Shown: positions 53,036 through 61,710, counted from the stretch's first letter. The stretch: DNA of 64,000 bases from Saccharothrix tamanrassetensis (GCF_014203665.1 NZ_JACHJN010000016.1:1-64000); one strand, 5' to 3'. Program-made: numbers and translations. Notes: a model not told the origin generated them from the letters alone.

Positions 53036-55354
53036 TCAACTGGGCGGCACGAGGCTCGGTGGTGCGAAGGCGAGCACGTCGGGAAGGGGCTCGTCGTAGA
53101 ACTCGACGTCGACCAGCGCACTGAGGGCACTCGGTCCTTGGGACAGGCGCGAGCACGGCCGATCCGCGGTGAGGACGTTCGGATTGCCGTGGCGGTCCAA
53201 CGTTCCGCTCAGGCCCGGCTGGACCGGATCCCACCAGGCTCCCGTGGACAGTTGTACGACGCCTGGCATGACGTCGTCCGATAGGACCGCGCCCGCGAGA
53301 CAGCTGCCCCGGTCGTTGTAGACGCGCACGATCATGCCGCTCTCGATGCCGCGCGACGCAGCGTCCAGCGGATTGATCGCCACGGGCTCACGACCACGGA
53401 TCTTCGAACTGAGGCTGTGGTCACCGTTGTCGTACTGGCTGTGCAGGCGTGAGGCGGGCTGATTCGAGATCAGGTGCAGCGGGAACCGGTCCGACAGGTC
53501 GGCACGAAGCCACTCCACTGGTTCATACCACTTCGGGTGCCCGGCGCAGTCGTCGTAGCCGAACGAGTCGATCTCCTCCGAGAAGATCTCGATTCGGCCC
53601 GACGGCGTCGGCAGGGGGAAGCGCTGGGGATCCGAGCGGAGGGCCTCGAAGCTGCCGGGAAACGGCCCGGTCGACGCCGGCAGCTCAGCGGTGGAGCTTC
53701 GCCAGAAGTCGTCGAAGCTCGGCAGAGCGGCATCGTCGCCGAGCTTGGCCCTCGTCTGTTCGTAGAGGTGTCGGACCCAGCCGATCTCGGAGCGCGACTC
53801 CGTGAACTCCTGCTCGAAGCCGAGCCGGGAGGCCAAGGCGGCGAAGATGTGGTGATCGGTGCGCGACTCGCCCGCCGGCTCGCGGACTTTCGGCATCGCG
53901 ACGAGGTGGGGGTCCGAGAATCCGGCGGCGAAGTCGTCGCGCTCCAGGCTGGTGGCGACGGGGAGGACGATGTCCGCGAACTTGGCCGTCGTGTTCCACC
54001 AGGCTTCGTGGACCACCACCGTGTCAGGGGTCTGCCAGGCGCGGGTCAACCGATGGAGGTCCTGGTGGTGGTGGAACGGATTCCCTCCGCACCAGTAGAC
54101 CAGGCGAAGCTCGGGCAACGTGAGGCGCTTGCCGTCGTAGTCGATGACCTCGCCCGGGTGCAGCAGGGTATCGGCGATCCTCGCAACAGGGATGAAGTCC
54201 GGAACCGGGTTGGCAACCTCCGGTACCGTCGCGACGAAGGCGCGGTCCCTGGCAACGCCCGTCGCGTCCATCGTCGCGTAACCCGCGCCCCAGCCGCAGC
54301 CGGGCCGACCCATCGAACCCGCCATGGCGGCCAGCACGACGGACATCCAGATCGGTTGTTCGCCGTGGTCCGCCCGTTGCACCGCGTAGTTGACCATGAT
54401 GAGAGAACGTCGGGTGGTCAGGCGGCGAGCCAGGTCGGTGATCGCGTCGCGACTGATGCCCGTGATCTTCGCCGCCCAGGCGGCGTCCTTCCGAATGCCG
54501 TCGAGTTCGCCGAGCAGGTAGGAGGCGAAGCGGTCGAACCCGACGCAGCACCGGCGCAGGAAGTCCTCGTCGTGCCACCCGTTGACCAGCATCGTGTGTG
54601 CGATGCCGAGCATCGCGGCGGTGTCGGTGTTGGGGACGACGGGCAGCCACTCGGCGTCGAGGAAGCCGGCGACGTCGCTGCGGATGGGGCTGATGTTCAC
54701 GAACCGGACGCCGGCCTCACGGCACTGGCGTTGCAGGTCCTGCGTCTGGTGCCTGGCCAGCCCGCCAGGGTTGATCTGGCTGTTCTTGAGGGCCAACCCT
54801 CCGAACGCCACGACAAGCTCACAGTTGTCGACTACCTCCGCCCACATCGGCATCCGGCTCTGGTAGCTCCACGGATGGCCGCCGATCACATGGGGGAGGA
54901 TGACCTCCAGAGCCGCGGTGCTGTAGGTGTTGCGAGCGTCGGTGTATCCCCCGTCCAGCGCCAGGAACCGGTGGAGTTGTCCCTGCGCGTGGTGGAACCT
55001 GCCCGCACTCGCCCAACCGTACGATCCGCCGAACACCGCGCTGTCCCCGTGTTGTGAACGAACTCGACGGAGTTCATCGCTCACCAACGTGATCGCGTGG
55101 TCCCAGCTCACTTCTACGAAGGCGTCCGTGCCTCTGGCCGTGCCATGGGCGCGCGGCTCGCCGTTCAGCCAGCCTTTGCGCACCGCGGGGCGCAACACGC
55201 GAGCGCTGTCGTCGGCGGCCGTCACCATTCCGGGGCCGATAGGCGACGGAGCGGGGTCATCGTGCCTCGGCTCGATCCGCACCAACCGGCCGGAATCGAC
55301 TACGGCGACAAAACTGCCCCAGTGCGTCGCAACCGACATGCGTCGTTCCATCAC
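53036..55354 (-). CDS. Molybdopterin oxidoreductase, biotin-sulfoxide/TMAO reductase type
   Basis: This 772-residue DMSO-reductase-family protein has no N-terminal Fe-S cluster motif and no twin-arginine signal. GGSYGWASAGRFHHAQGQLHRFL carries the Ser that ligates Mo in BisC/TorA/DorA-type enzymes. The MGD-binding and C-terminal parts are present (VVHEAWWNTTAKFADIVLPVATSLERDDF, HPKWYEPVEWL, SRGIESGMIVRVYNDRGSCL). It is therefore a cytosolic single-subunit sulfoxide or N-oxide reductase needing an electron donor. GTG 55354 has GGTGGAG 7 nt upstream. Confidence 0.87.
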   Translation of the reverse strand: MMERRMSVATHWGSFVAVVDSGRLVRIEPRHDDPAPSPIGPGMVTAADDSARVLRPAVRKGWLNGEPRAHGTARGTDAFVEVSWDHAITLVSDELRRVRSQHGDSAVFGGSYGWASAGRFHHAQGQLHRFLALDGGYTDARNTYSTAALEVILPHVIGGHPWSYQSRMPMWAEVVDNCELVVAFGGLALKNSQINPGGLARHQTQDLQRQCREAGVRFVNISPIRSDVAGFLDAEWLPVVPNTDTAAMLGIAHTMLVNGWHDEDFLRRCCVGFDRFASYLLGELDGIRKDAAWAAKITGISRDAITDLARRLTTRRSLIMVNYAVQRADHGEQPIWMSVVLAAMAGSMGRPGCGWGAGYATMDATGVARDRAFVATVPEVANPVPDFIPVARIADTLLHPGEVIDYDGKRLTLPELRLVYWCGGNPFHHHQDLHRLTRAWQTPDTVVVHEAWWNTTAKFADIVLPVATSLERDDFAAGFSDPHLVAMPKVREPAGESRTDHHIFAALASRLGFEQEFTESRSEIGWVRHLYEQTRAKLGDDAALPSFDDFWRSSTAELPASTGPFPGSFEALRSDPQRFPLPTPSGRIEIFSEEIDSFGYDDCAGHPKWYEPVEWLRADLSDRFPLHLISNQPASRLHSQYDNGDHSLSSKIRGREPVAINPLDAASRGIESGMIVRVYNDRGSCLAGAVLSDDVMPGVVQLSTGAWWDPVQPGLSGTLDRHGNPNVLTADRPCSRLSQGPSALSALVDVEFYDEPLPDVLAFAPPSLVPPS

Positions 55355-55639
55355 GCATCAACTCCACCTCTGAAGTTTCTTGATCCTGGACGACGGTTGC
55401 CCACGTCGCGGGAGTGATGAAAGGGAGCCCGTCGCTCACGCCGTCCGACTCGCGGGCACGAGCCGGCGTCCGGCTGCGCGAGCGGGGAGAACCCCGCGCG
55501 GGAGTCGCTCATCAGCGGCGTCTCCGTCCCGCCGTCCGGTGTGCCGTGCGGTGCGGCTCTTGGCGGGCGACGTGGCATCCACGGTAGTCCCGACCAGGGC
55601 GAGGCAGAAGACGATGTCGTGTTCTACGAGTACCCGCAT

Positions 55640-55985
55640 GACGATCAACCGCGGTCTTTCGCGTTCACCTCGCCCGAGGGCGGCTTGCTGAGGCGGGAGA
55701 ACGTCCGGCAGCGGTTCTGGGGCCGGCCTGGGATGGGCGCAAGCCGGACTGCCCGGAAGTGGCCGATCGCGAGCCCCCGATCCTGCCGTGGCCCACCTTC
55801 CGTGAAGCACGTCACATCACGCGACGTGGTGGCCGAGGACGGCATCCCAGAGGAGGCGCGGCGGGCACAGCTGGACCACGAAGATGAAGGGCGTCGCCCG
55901 CACCTACGAGCATGTGACGCACGTCATGCGGAATCAGATGGACGAGTTGTTCGAACGCCATCGATCTTCCAGACCACGCAAGAAG
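55640..55985 (+). pseudogene. Decayed tyrosine integrase, C-terminal remnant with several frameshifts
   Basis: Pieces of one integrase appear in order but in three frames: FTSPEGGLLRRENVRQRFW, then PAWDGRKPDCPEVADREPP, ILPWPTFREARH, then AEDGIPEEARRAQL, and finally MKGVARTYEHVTHVMRNQM with the catalytic Tyr. At least three indels separate them. It ends directly beside the tRNA Val-Cys-Gly cluster, as expected for an element that once used a tRNA gene. Nothing else is seen in 55355-55640. Confidence 0.7.
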
Positions 55986-56015
55986 CCCGGCCTCAAGATC
56001 GAGTACCGGGCTTCT
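55981..56015 (-). terminator. Terminator of the tRNA Gly-Cys-Val operon
   Basis: agaagcccgg (55981-55990) pairs perfectly with ccgggcttct (56006-56015), 17 bp beyond the 3' end of tRNA-Val on the minus strand. Confidence 0.65.
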
Positions 56016-56031
56016 GAACTGCGTACTTCGT

Positions 56032-56106
<75 letters not shown>

Positions 56107-56107
56107 G

Positions 56108-56179
56108 AGGCGGAGACGGGAATCGAACCCGTGTACAGGGCTTTGCAGGCCCTTGCCTAAGCCACTCGGCCACTCCGCC
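56108..56179 (-). tRNA. tRNA-Cys (anticodon GCA)
   Basis: Cloverleaf on the minus strand: acceptor ggcggag with ctccgcc, anticodon loop ctgcaaa, T-loop gttcgatt, discriminator U as expected for Cys. CCA is not encoded. Confidence 0.95.
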
Positions 56180-56244
56180 ATGATTCCCGGCAGCTAGAGA
56201 CTAGCACCTGGAAGTCTGGCTTGAGCCCAAGGGGCCCTCTGCCG

Positions 56245-56317
56245 AGCGGATGACGAGACTCGAACTCGCGACCCTCACCTTGGCAAGGTGATGCGCTACC
56301 AACTGCGCTACATCCGC
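56245..56317 (-). tRNA. tRNA-Gly (anticodon GCC)
   Basis: Cloverleaf on the minus strand: acceptor gcggatg with catccgc, anticodon loop ttgccaa, T-loop gttcgagt, discriminator U. CCA is not encoded. It is first of the Gly-Cys-Val operon. Confidence 0.95.
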
Positions 56318-56461
56318 ATACCCCGCGGATTCCGGGAACTTTCGCCCTTTTGGAGCTGTCGTTCCGGTCTTCCCCGGTGCAGGAGGAACTTTATTACATC
56401 CCCCGCCGCGGGATCAAATCGGGGGTCTCCTCAACCCCTCGCAGGCCTGCTACCTGCACGT

Positions 56462-56887
56462 TCAGGTCAAATCGTTGGAGATCAGGTGGGTCAGGGCCTC
56501 GTCCACGTCGACCCACAGGTGCTCGTTGCCGGGCACCACCACGTCGTAGGTGCGGTCCAGGAAGTCGGCCAGTTCCTGTGCCGACGCCTCGAACATCGCG
56601 TGACCGGACGGCGAGCTCAGCTCGATCACCACCACCTCGGGGTCGTCCGCGGCCGGGCGGATCCGGACGTCGCCGTCGCCGGCGTCGGCGATCAGGCCGT
56701 CGGCGAGCAGATCGCGGGCGAACACCCATTCGACCCAACCGGCTCGGCCGGTGCGGAACGCAGCCACTACGGCGTACGGGTCTTTCGTGTCATAACGAAG
56801 CTCCACCTGAACCGGAACCGCAGGTGTCCTCGGTGCCAGCAAGTCGAAGACCGCTGTTGAGCGGAGCGTCACGTGATCATTGCGCAT
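56462..56887 (-). CDS. SsgA/SsgB-family sporulation and cell-division regulator
   Basis: The 141-residue protein has the family core VPVQVELRYDTKDPYAVVAAF, VEWVFARDLLADGL, GDVRIRP, VVIELSSPSGHAMFEASAQELADFLDRT and a Trp/Val-rich end. SsgB recruits FtsZ to sporulation septa, and relatives occur only in morphologically complex actinomycetes. ATG 56887 is the start. It faces a sigma/anti-sigma operon across a 220-bp divergent gap. Confidence 0.9.
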   Translation of the reverse strand: MRNDHVTLRSTAVFDLLAPRTPAVPVQVELRYDTKDPYAVVAAFRTGRAGWVEWVFARDLLADGLIADAGDGDVRIRPAADDPEVVVIELSSPSGHAMFEASAQELADFLDRTYDVVVPGNEHLWVDVDEALTHLISNDLT

Positions 56888-57107
56888 TGTCGTTAACCTC
56901 GTCTCCCTTCCCGGTCCAGGAAACGACCGAGTTCTCTACTTGTGACGTGTATGTGGCGAGGAACGCTCGACATCGGGGGGTTTATCACCCGTTCGGGCTC
57001 ATCGGACTCCACTGGGCTACCACCTCGCTGCGTTCCGTGTCCACGCAACCCGCGCCGCTCCACATCTTGCTGGGTTTAACCTGAACCCGGTACCGGCTGT
57101 TGCGCGA

Positions 57108-57770
57108 ATGTTGGACGTGAGGACATCTCTGGTGGCTGACGCACCTGCCCCGGCGCCCCGGCCCGGGCCCGACGGGCGTCCCTCCGACGTGTCGCTGGTC
57201 GAGCGGGTTTCCGCTGGTGACCGCGCGGCCTTCGGGGAGCTGTACGACCGCTACGCGCGGCCCGCCTACTCACTCGCGCGGCGCATCTGCGTCGACCCCG
57301 GCCTGGCGGAGGACGTCGTGCAGGAGGCCTTCCTGGCCCTCTGGCGCAACCCTCGCGGGTACGACCGGGCGCGGGGCGGTTTCGGCACGTGGCTGATGAC
57401 CGTCGTGCACCACCGGGCGGTCGACGCGGTGCGCCGGGAGAACACCCAGCGGCGGCGCAACGTGCCGTTGACCGACGAGGTGTCCGAGCGCAACGTGACG
57501 CCCGCCGAGGGCGCGGAGCACGCCGCGTTGAGCGGTGTCGTCGGTGCGGAGGTCCGGGAGGCGCTCAAACGGCTGCCGGAAGACCAGCGGCAGGTCATCG
57601 CACTGGCGTACCTGGGCGGTTACACACAGATAGAGGTCGCGGCGTTGACCGGGATCCCGCTGGGAACGGTCAAGTCACGAACGTTCGCGGCGATCCGGAG
57701 ACTGCGGACGTCGCTGCGGTCGGTATGGGCCGGCGAGACCGGCGGCGAGACGACGGGAGCACATCGGTGA
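57108..57770 (+). CDS. ECF sigma factor (SigK/SigL-like group)
   Basis: This 220-residue sigma factor has region 2 (AAFGELYDRYARPAYSLARRICVDPGLAEDVVQEAFLALWRNP and FGTWLMTVVHHRAVDAVRRE) and region 4 (LPEDQRQVIALAYLGGYTQIEVAALTGIPLGTVKSRTFAAIRRLR). A Pro/Ala-rich N-terminal extension of about 25 residues precedes region 2. GTG 57132 with GAGGA 8 nt upstream would remove 8 residues and is a good alternative start. Its TGA overlaps the anti-sigma GTG. Confidence 0.9.
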   Translation: MLDVRTSLVADAPAPAPRPGPDGRPSDVSLVERVSAGDRAAFGELYDRYARPAYSLARRICVDPGLAEDVVQEAFLALWRNPRGYDRARGGFGTWLMTVVHHRAVDAVRRENTQRRRNVPLTDEVSERNVTPAEGAEHAALSGVVGAEVREALKRLPEDQRQVIALAYLGGYTQIEVAALTGIPLGTVKSRTFAAIRRLRTSLRSVWAGETGGETTGAHR

Positions 57771-58588
57771 CCGGGGAGCAGAGGGACGACTGGTGCCCTC
57801 AGGAGGAGCTCGCGGTCGGGTGGGCGATGCACTCGCTCGAACCGGACGAGGAGGCGCAGCTGCGTGCCCACCTGCCCGGCTGCGCGCGGTGCAGTCAGGC
57901 GGTTCGGGCTACCGAAGAGGTGACCGCGGCGCTGGGCGGCTCGGTGCGGCAGTACGACCCGCCCGCGCGGCTCAAGTCCCGACTGATGGAAGCCATCGAA
58001 CAGACCCCGCAGGAAGTCGCACCGGAGCACGCGGCGCAGGAGCAGGCGACGCCGCCGGCGATCCCGATTGAGCGCCACCGTGGGCACAAGAGCGGCAGTA
58101 CGGGACGCCGACTCCTCGCGGCGGCGGCCATCGTCGTGGTGTTGGCCGGCGTCGGTGTGGCGGGTGTGCGGTTCAGCCGGCTCAGCGACCAGGTGGCGGC
58201 GCAGCAGCAGCGGAACGACGAACTGAGCAAGGCCTTGGTGCTCGCGGCGAGCCCGGACACCAACCGGGCCGTGCTGCGGTCACCGTCCGGTGACGAGCTG
58301 GCGATCGTGCTGTCCGCGGAGAAGGGGGCAGCCGTGATGGAGATGGACCTGAAGCCCAACCAATCGGACCACACGTACGTGGTGTGGGGGACCAGTACTC
58401 CGAAGGCCGTGCCGTTGGCGACGTTCAACGTGTCGAGCGAAGACGACGGGGTGCGGCTGCTGTCGCGGTGGTCGGCGGACGCGCACAAGCACACCGGCTT
58501 CGCGATCTCGCTGGAGCCCGGCCAGGAGGCGCCCCCCTCACCCACGGAGGCGAATATCCTGGCTGCCGGCCAGGTGAGGGCATCGTGA
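57767..58588 (+). CDS. RskA-type membrane anti-sigma factor
   Basis: The 273-residue protein has an anti-sigma zinc motif HLPGCARCSQ (H-x3-C-x2-C) near 45, one membrane helix (about 118-138, LLAAAAIVVVLAGVGVAGV) and an RskA-like outer domain (NRAVLRSPSGDELAIVLSAEKGAAVMEM, YVVWGTSTPKAVPL, FAISLEPGQ). It overlaps the sigma gene by 4 bp (GTGA). Release probably needs regulated proteolysis, as for anti-SigK. Confidence 0.9.
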   Translation: MTGEQRDDWCPQEELAVGWAMHSLEPDEEAQLRAHLPGCARCSQAVRATEEVTAALGGSVRQYDPPARLKSRLMEAIEQTPQEVAPEHAAQEQATPPAIPIERHRGHKSGSTGRRLLAAAAIVVVLAGVGVAGVRFSRLSDQVAAQQQRNDELSKALVLAASPDTNRAVLRSPSGDELAIVLSAEKGAAVMEMDLKPNQSDHTYVVWGTSTPKAVPLATFNVSSEDDGVRLLSRWSADAHKHTGFAISLEPGQEAPPSPTEANILAAGQVRAS

Positions 58589-59031
58589 GCGATGATGGGC
58601 GAATGACGACCGAGCAGCGCGACGAGACCACCGAGTCGAGCGGCCACCGCCACCGGTTCCGCCGCAACCCGGCGCTGAACCTGACCTACCGCATCGGTGT
58701 GGGCGTGGTGGGTGGCCTCGTGCTGCTCGGTGGGATCCTGATGATCCCGTACCCAGGTCCCGGCTGGCTGGTCGTGTTCGCGGGTCTGGCGATCCTGGCG
58801 ACGGAGTTCGAGTGGGCCGGACGCGTGCTGCGGTTCGCCAAGCGGTACTACGACGCGTGGGTCGCGTGGCTCAAGCGGCAGAACCTGTTGGTCAAGGCCC
58901 TAGTCCTCACCGCCACCGGCTTGGTGGTGGCCGTGACCTGTTGGCTGCTCGGGGCGTTTGCACTGGTCGGCGGGTGGTTCGGACTGGACTGGCCGTGGTT
59001 GGAGAGCCCGATTTTTGGTTCGAAGGGATGA
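58585..59031 (+). CDS. TIGR02611-type small membrane protein
   Basis: The 148-residue protein has a basic N-terminal stretch (HRHRFRRNPALNLTYR), then VGVVGGLVLLGGILMIPYPGPGWLVVFAGLAILATEFEWAGRVL, the PGPGW motif of the family, and a last helix pair. Function unknown. The GTG at 58585 overlaps the anti-sigma stop (GTGA), so it looks like the third gene of the operon; ATG 58603 is an in-frame alternative. The tRNA-Val gene follows 49 bp later. Confidence 0.82.
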   Translation: MSDDGRMTTEQRDETTESSGHRHRFRRNPALNLTYRIGVGVVGGLVLLGGILMIPYPGPGWLVVFAGLAILATEFEWAGRVLRFAKRYYDAWVAWLKRQNLLVKALVLTATGLVVAVTCWLLGAFALVGGWFGLDWPWLESPIFGSKG

Positions 59032-59080
59032 TGTTGTAAGCTATCCCCACACCGCGAGAGCGGGGTGGCAAACCGAATAC

Positions 59081-59152
59081 GGGCGTTTAGCTCAGCGGGA
59101 GAGCGCTTCGTTCACACCGAAGAGGTCACTGGTTCGATCCCAGTATCGCCCA
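59081..59152 (+). tRNA. tRNA-Val (anticodon CAC)
   Basis: Complete cloverleaf: anticodon loop ttcacac in cttcg/cgaag, T-loop gttcgatc, acceptor gggcgtt with atcgccc. The acceptor has one T-T mismatch (position 6 with 67), where the usual sequence is gggcgat. CCA is not encoded. It is followed by the integrase gene and is the probable attachment site. Confidence 0.93.
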
Positions 59153-59170
59153 CAGTGTGTATTACCTGGT

Positions 59171-59207
59171 CAACGGCTCGTAGACGGTCTTCGTCTGCGG
59201 GCCGTTG
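59171..59207 (+). terminator. Stem-loop after tRNA-Val
   Basis: caacggc (59171-59177) pairs with gccgttg (59201-59207), and the inner cgtagacg pairs with cgtctgcg with one wobble. It lies 18 bp past the tRNA. Confidence 0.6.
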
Positions 59208-59258
59208 ATCGTTCGTGGGAGCAAATGGGAGCAAAAGATCTTGACCACATTCGCTGCT

Positions 59259-59271
59259 CCGAAGAGGTCAC
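59259..59271. repeat. 13-bp copy of the tRNA-Val anticodon-stem region at the integrase 3' end
   Basis: ccgaagaggtcac occurs at 59117-59129 inside tRNA-Val and again at 59259-59271, spanning the integrase stop codon. This looks like an attachment-site core duplicate. Confidence 0.45.
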
Positions 59272-60371
59272 AGGAGTTTGCTCCCATACTGCTCCCACCG
59301 GGCCTGGAGTCCGATGAGCATGGCGTCGATCATCGGGCGGGTGACGTGGGAGTAGACGCCCATGACGCCGCGGAACTTGTGCCCGATCCTCTTGTGCTGC
59401 AGGACCTCCGGCACGCCGTCTTCGATCATCCAGGTCTTGTGGGTGTGGCGCAGGTCGTGGAAGTGCATGTGCGGCTTGATCGGGGATCGTCCCAGGGTCG
59501 AGTCGCCCCGCACGGCCGGTAGCCAGACCCGGCGGCGGAAGTTGGACCGCCGGTGCAGCCCGCCGTCCTGCCCGGTGAACACGAACCGTGCTGTCGGCTT
59601 CTCGCAGCGCAGCTCCGCCAGCAGCTCGGTGAGGAACTTCGGCAGGTGCACGGTGCGGACGCTGGCCGGTGTCTTGGGCGGGCCGAGGTGGAGCTTGCCG
59701 TGCAGTTCGTGCAGCGCACCGTCGCGGGCGTCGACGTGGATCTCCTGCTTGTCCAGGTCGACCCGTGACCACTGCAGCCCGGCCAGTTCACCCCAGCGCA
59801 TGCCGGTGTACGCCGCTGTGACGATCAGGGTGGCGTTACCGGCCGATGCGCGTTCGGCCAGCGCGGTCACTTCGTCGGGGTCGGCGTGCGGTCGTTCGGG
59901 TTGGTCGCCGGATTTGAGCCGCAGCCTGCGGCACGGGTTCGATCCGATTAGACCCTCGTCGACGGCCTCGCCGAGGATCATCGACAGCAACCCGACCACG
60001 TCGGCGACGCTGCGCTCGCTCAACGACCGCCGCAACGTCTTCGCCCACGCCTTGATCACCAACCGGGACAGCTCACCCAGCTCCGTCGTGGCGAACCGGG
60101 GCAGGATGTGGTTGCGCAGATGCGAGTCGTACGTGGCGGCGGTGACACCGCTGACGTCGTGTGCCTCGACCCAACGCGCCACCCACTCCCCGATCGGGAG
60201 CTGAGCCAATCGCGGGTCCACGACCCGGCCCCGCCGGTGGTCGGACTCCACGTCCGCCGCCCGGTCGTCGGCCTCACGCTTGGTCGCGAACCCCTTCTCG
60301 GAGACCAAAGCGCCGTCGGGCAGCCGGTAGCGCACCCGGAACCCCTCACCGTGCTTCTCCACCCATGCCAT
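59268..60371 (-). CDS. Tyrosine site-specific integrase of an integrative element
   Basis: The 367-residue recombinase has an AP2-like/arm-binding N-terminus (WVEKHGEGFRVRYRLPDGALVSEKGF), a SAM-like core-binding domain and a catalytic domain. The catalytic set is complete: Arg in YTGMRWGELAGLQW, HFHDLRHTHKTW (H-x-x-R-H) and Tyr in VYSHVTRPMID. It is therefore likely active. ATG 60371 fits the family; a reading extended to 60494 is unlikely. It is downstream of an excisionase-like gene and lies beside tRNA-Val, as in pSAM2-type elements. Confidence 0.9.
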   Translation of the reverse strand: MAWVEKHGEGFRVRYRLPDGALVSEKGFATKREADDRAADVESDHRRGRVVDPRLAQLPIGEWVARWVEAHDVSGVTAATYDSHLRNHILPRFATTELGELSRLVIKAWAKTLRRSLSERSVADVVGLLSMILGEAVDEGLIGSNPCRRLRLKSGDQPERPHADPDEVTALAERASAGNATLIVTAAYTGMRWGELAGLQWSRVDLDKQEIHVDARDGALHELHGKLHLGPPKTPASVRTVHLPKFLTELLAELRCEKPTARFVFTGQDGGLHRRSNFRRRVWLPAVRGDSTLGRSPIKPHMHFHDLRHTHKTWMIEDGVPEVLQHKRIGHKFRGVMGVYSHVTRPMIDAMLIGLQARWEQYGSKLL

Positions 60372-60466
60372 CGAAACCCTGCCTTTCACCACATCCGTGC
60401 GCCCGCCCGGGATCGGACGGACGCACAGTGACGCTCCATACCGGCCAGAGAGCAACACATCTGTGT

Positions 60467-60691
60467 TCAGCGCCGCCGAACACCATCCGACCACGACGCC
60501 GACCTGCCCGCGGCGCCCGCGTCACCGCGCGCGGCACGGGCGCCGCCCCGGACGATCGCCAACAGGTCGGCGTCGGAGAACCGCAGATGCTTGCCCAGGA
60601 AGGTGCACGGGATCTCTTGTCGCCCGGCCATACGACGCAACCACGACTCGCGCACCGACAACGCCCGCGCCGCCTGCGCCGGGGTGTGCAA
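60467..60691 (-). CDS. Excisionase-like helix-turn-helix protein
   Basis: The 74-residue product has TPAQAARALSVRESWLRRMAG and IPCTFLGKHLRFSDADLLAIV, a MerR-type winged helix typical of actinobacterial Xis proteins. It stops 95 bp before the integrase start. The start is uncertain: the frame is closed by TAA upstream, and TTG 60691 is the best candidate, giving LHTPAQAA. An earlier start may have been lost by a frameshift. Confidence 0.65.
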   Translation of the reverse strand: MHTPAQAARALSVRESWLRRMAGRQEIPCTFLGKHLRFSDADLLAIVRGGARAARGDAGAAGRSASWSDGVRRR

Positions 60692-60966
60692 CAGCCGCAG
60701 ACCATCCCCTGCTCCACGACATCCGGAGCGATCCCGTTAAGGTCGACCACCGCTTGCCCGCCGGCATGGTCGTCGGCGGATCCGTCCGCACGGCCGTGAA
60801 ATTCGTTCACCATGAGAGCCTCCGGTAGAACCGTGATGCCGCGGCGCGACACCTTCAGCACCCCTGAACTCCGCGAAAAGGCACCCAAAGGGACATGCCC
60901 GGCCCGAATTTCTTCGACTTGACCGATCTGGAGATGCTCGCGGAGGGTCTCGACGGCGACCCCTCT
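60692..60966. other. Region upstream of the excisionase, no supported gene
   Basis: A minus-strand frame from 60978 reads plausibly for about 80 residues (ETLREHLQIGQVEEI, LMVNEFHGRAD) and then runs into arginine-rich shadow sequence. It may be the remnant of an element gene, but no family was recognised. Confidence 0.25.
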
Positions 60967-61010
60967 ACTGGGGGTCAAGGGGTCGCAGGTTCAAATCCTG
61001 TCGTCCCGAC
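60967..61010 (+). repeat. 3' half of tRNA-Pro (GGG): attachment-site scar
   Basis: actgggggtcaag gives the 3' side of a Pro anticodon arm (anticodon ggg). Then gtcgcaggttcaaatcctg forms a perfect T-arm, and tcgtcccgac the acceptor 3' strand. No matching 5' half (cgggacg-type acceptor, D-arm) lies upstream. Integrative elements carry such 3' tRNA ends at one junction. Confidence 0.65.
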
Positions 61011-61020
61011 GGTCTGAAGA

Positions 61021-61062
61021 AGCCCGCTCGATCTGGATGAAAGCCCAGGTCGACGGGCTTTT
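61021..61062 (+). terminator. Rho-independent terminator after the tRNA-Pro fragment
   Basis: agcccg (61021-61026) pairs with cgggct (61054-61059), with a further tcga/tcga and tctgg/ccagg stem, followed by tttt. Confidence 0.65.
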
Positions 61063-61139
61063 CCGTGCGGTCGTACCGATCTTGGAAGTGGTCACGGGAC
61101 GGTAGCGAAACGATCTTCGAGGGCGCTGTGAAGGAGTGG

Positions 61140-61168
61140 ATCAGGAGCGATTCGCTCCTGATTTTTTG
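61140..61168 (+). terminator. Textbook rho-independent terminator
   Basis: atcaggagcg (61140-61149) and cgctcctgat (61153-61162) form a perfect 10-bp stem with a 3-nt loop, followed by a T-run of six or more. Confidence 0.75.
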
Positions 61169-61314
61169 ACAAGACCAAGTGGGGTCGCCAACGGAACGGG
61201 TAATTTCGTCGAACCTGCCCTGACGTGGCCCGATGTGCGCGGACCGACGTCAACCGACCCGAGCCGGAAGGCCCGTGGAGGGGTGCTGGTCGTGGGGTGG
61301 TCGAGGGCGGTGGG

Positions 61315-61710
61315 GTGCGGCGTCGGTTCACGGTGACCGTCGAGGTACTGGTCGAGGTCGTCGGCGAGGCGGCGTTCGACGAGTTTCCCCGGATCACCTG
61401 GCGGCAGGACGCGGTGTGGCGGCGCCGGGCGGTCCGCTCGTTCGACGACCTGGTCGCCGACCTCGCGGCGGGGGAGTGCCCGCGACCCCGGTGCGCTGCC
61501 GAGGAGATGGCTCTGCGCCTGATCCTGCGGTGCGCGGAGTCGGTGGTGGGCGACGGCTGGTCCGGTGTGGACACCCGCTTCGCCGGGCTGCTCGAACACG
61601 ACGACGACCACAACCGCCACCTGAACATGGGCGACTACCGTCCCCACGCGTGGTTCGCCACCTTCGGCCAAGCACAGCCACGCGATCCCATACGACCGTT
61701 CCGTCGCTGA
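61315..61710 (+). CDS. Hypothetical protein
   Basis: The 131-residue protein starts VRRRFTVTVEVLVEVVGEAAFDEF, predicted as a beta-strand-rich opening. It continues DDLVADLAAGECPRPRCAAEEMALRLILRC and ends with DHNRHLNMGDYRPHAWFA. Composition is protein-like. GTG 61315 is chosen because the encoded sequence upstream is Gly-rich and looks non-coding. No family is recognised. Confidence 0.5.
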   Translation: MRRRFTVTVEVLVEVVGEAAFDEFPRITWRQDAVWRRRAVRSFDDLVADLAAGECPRPRCAAEEMALRLILRCAESVVGDGWSGVDTRFAGLLEHDDDHNRHLNMGDYRPHAWFATFGQAQPRDPIRPFRR

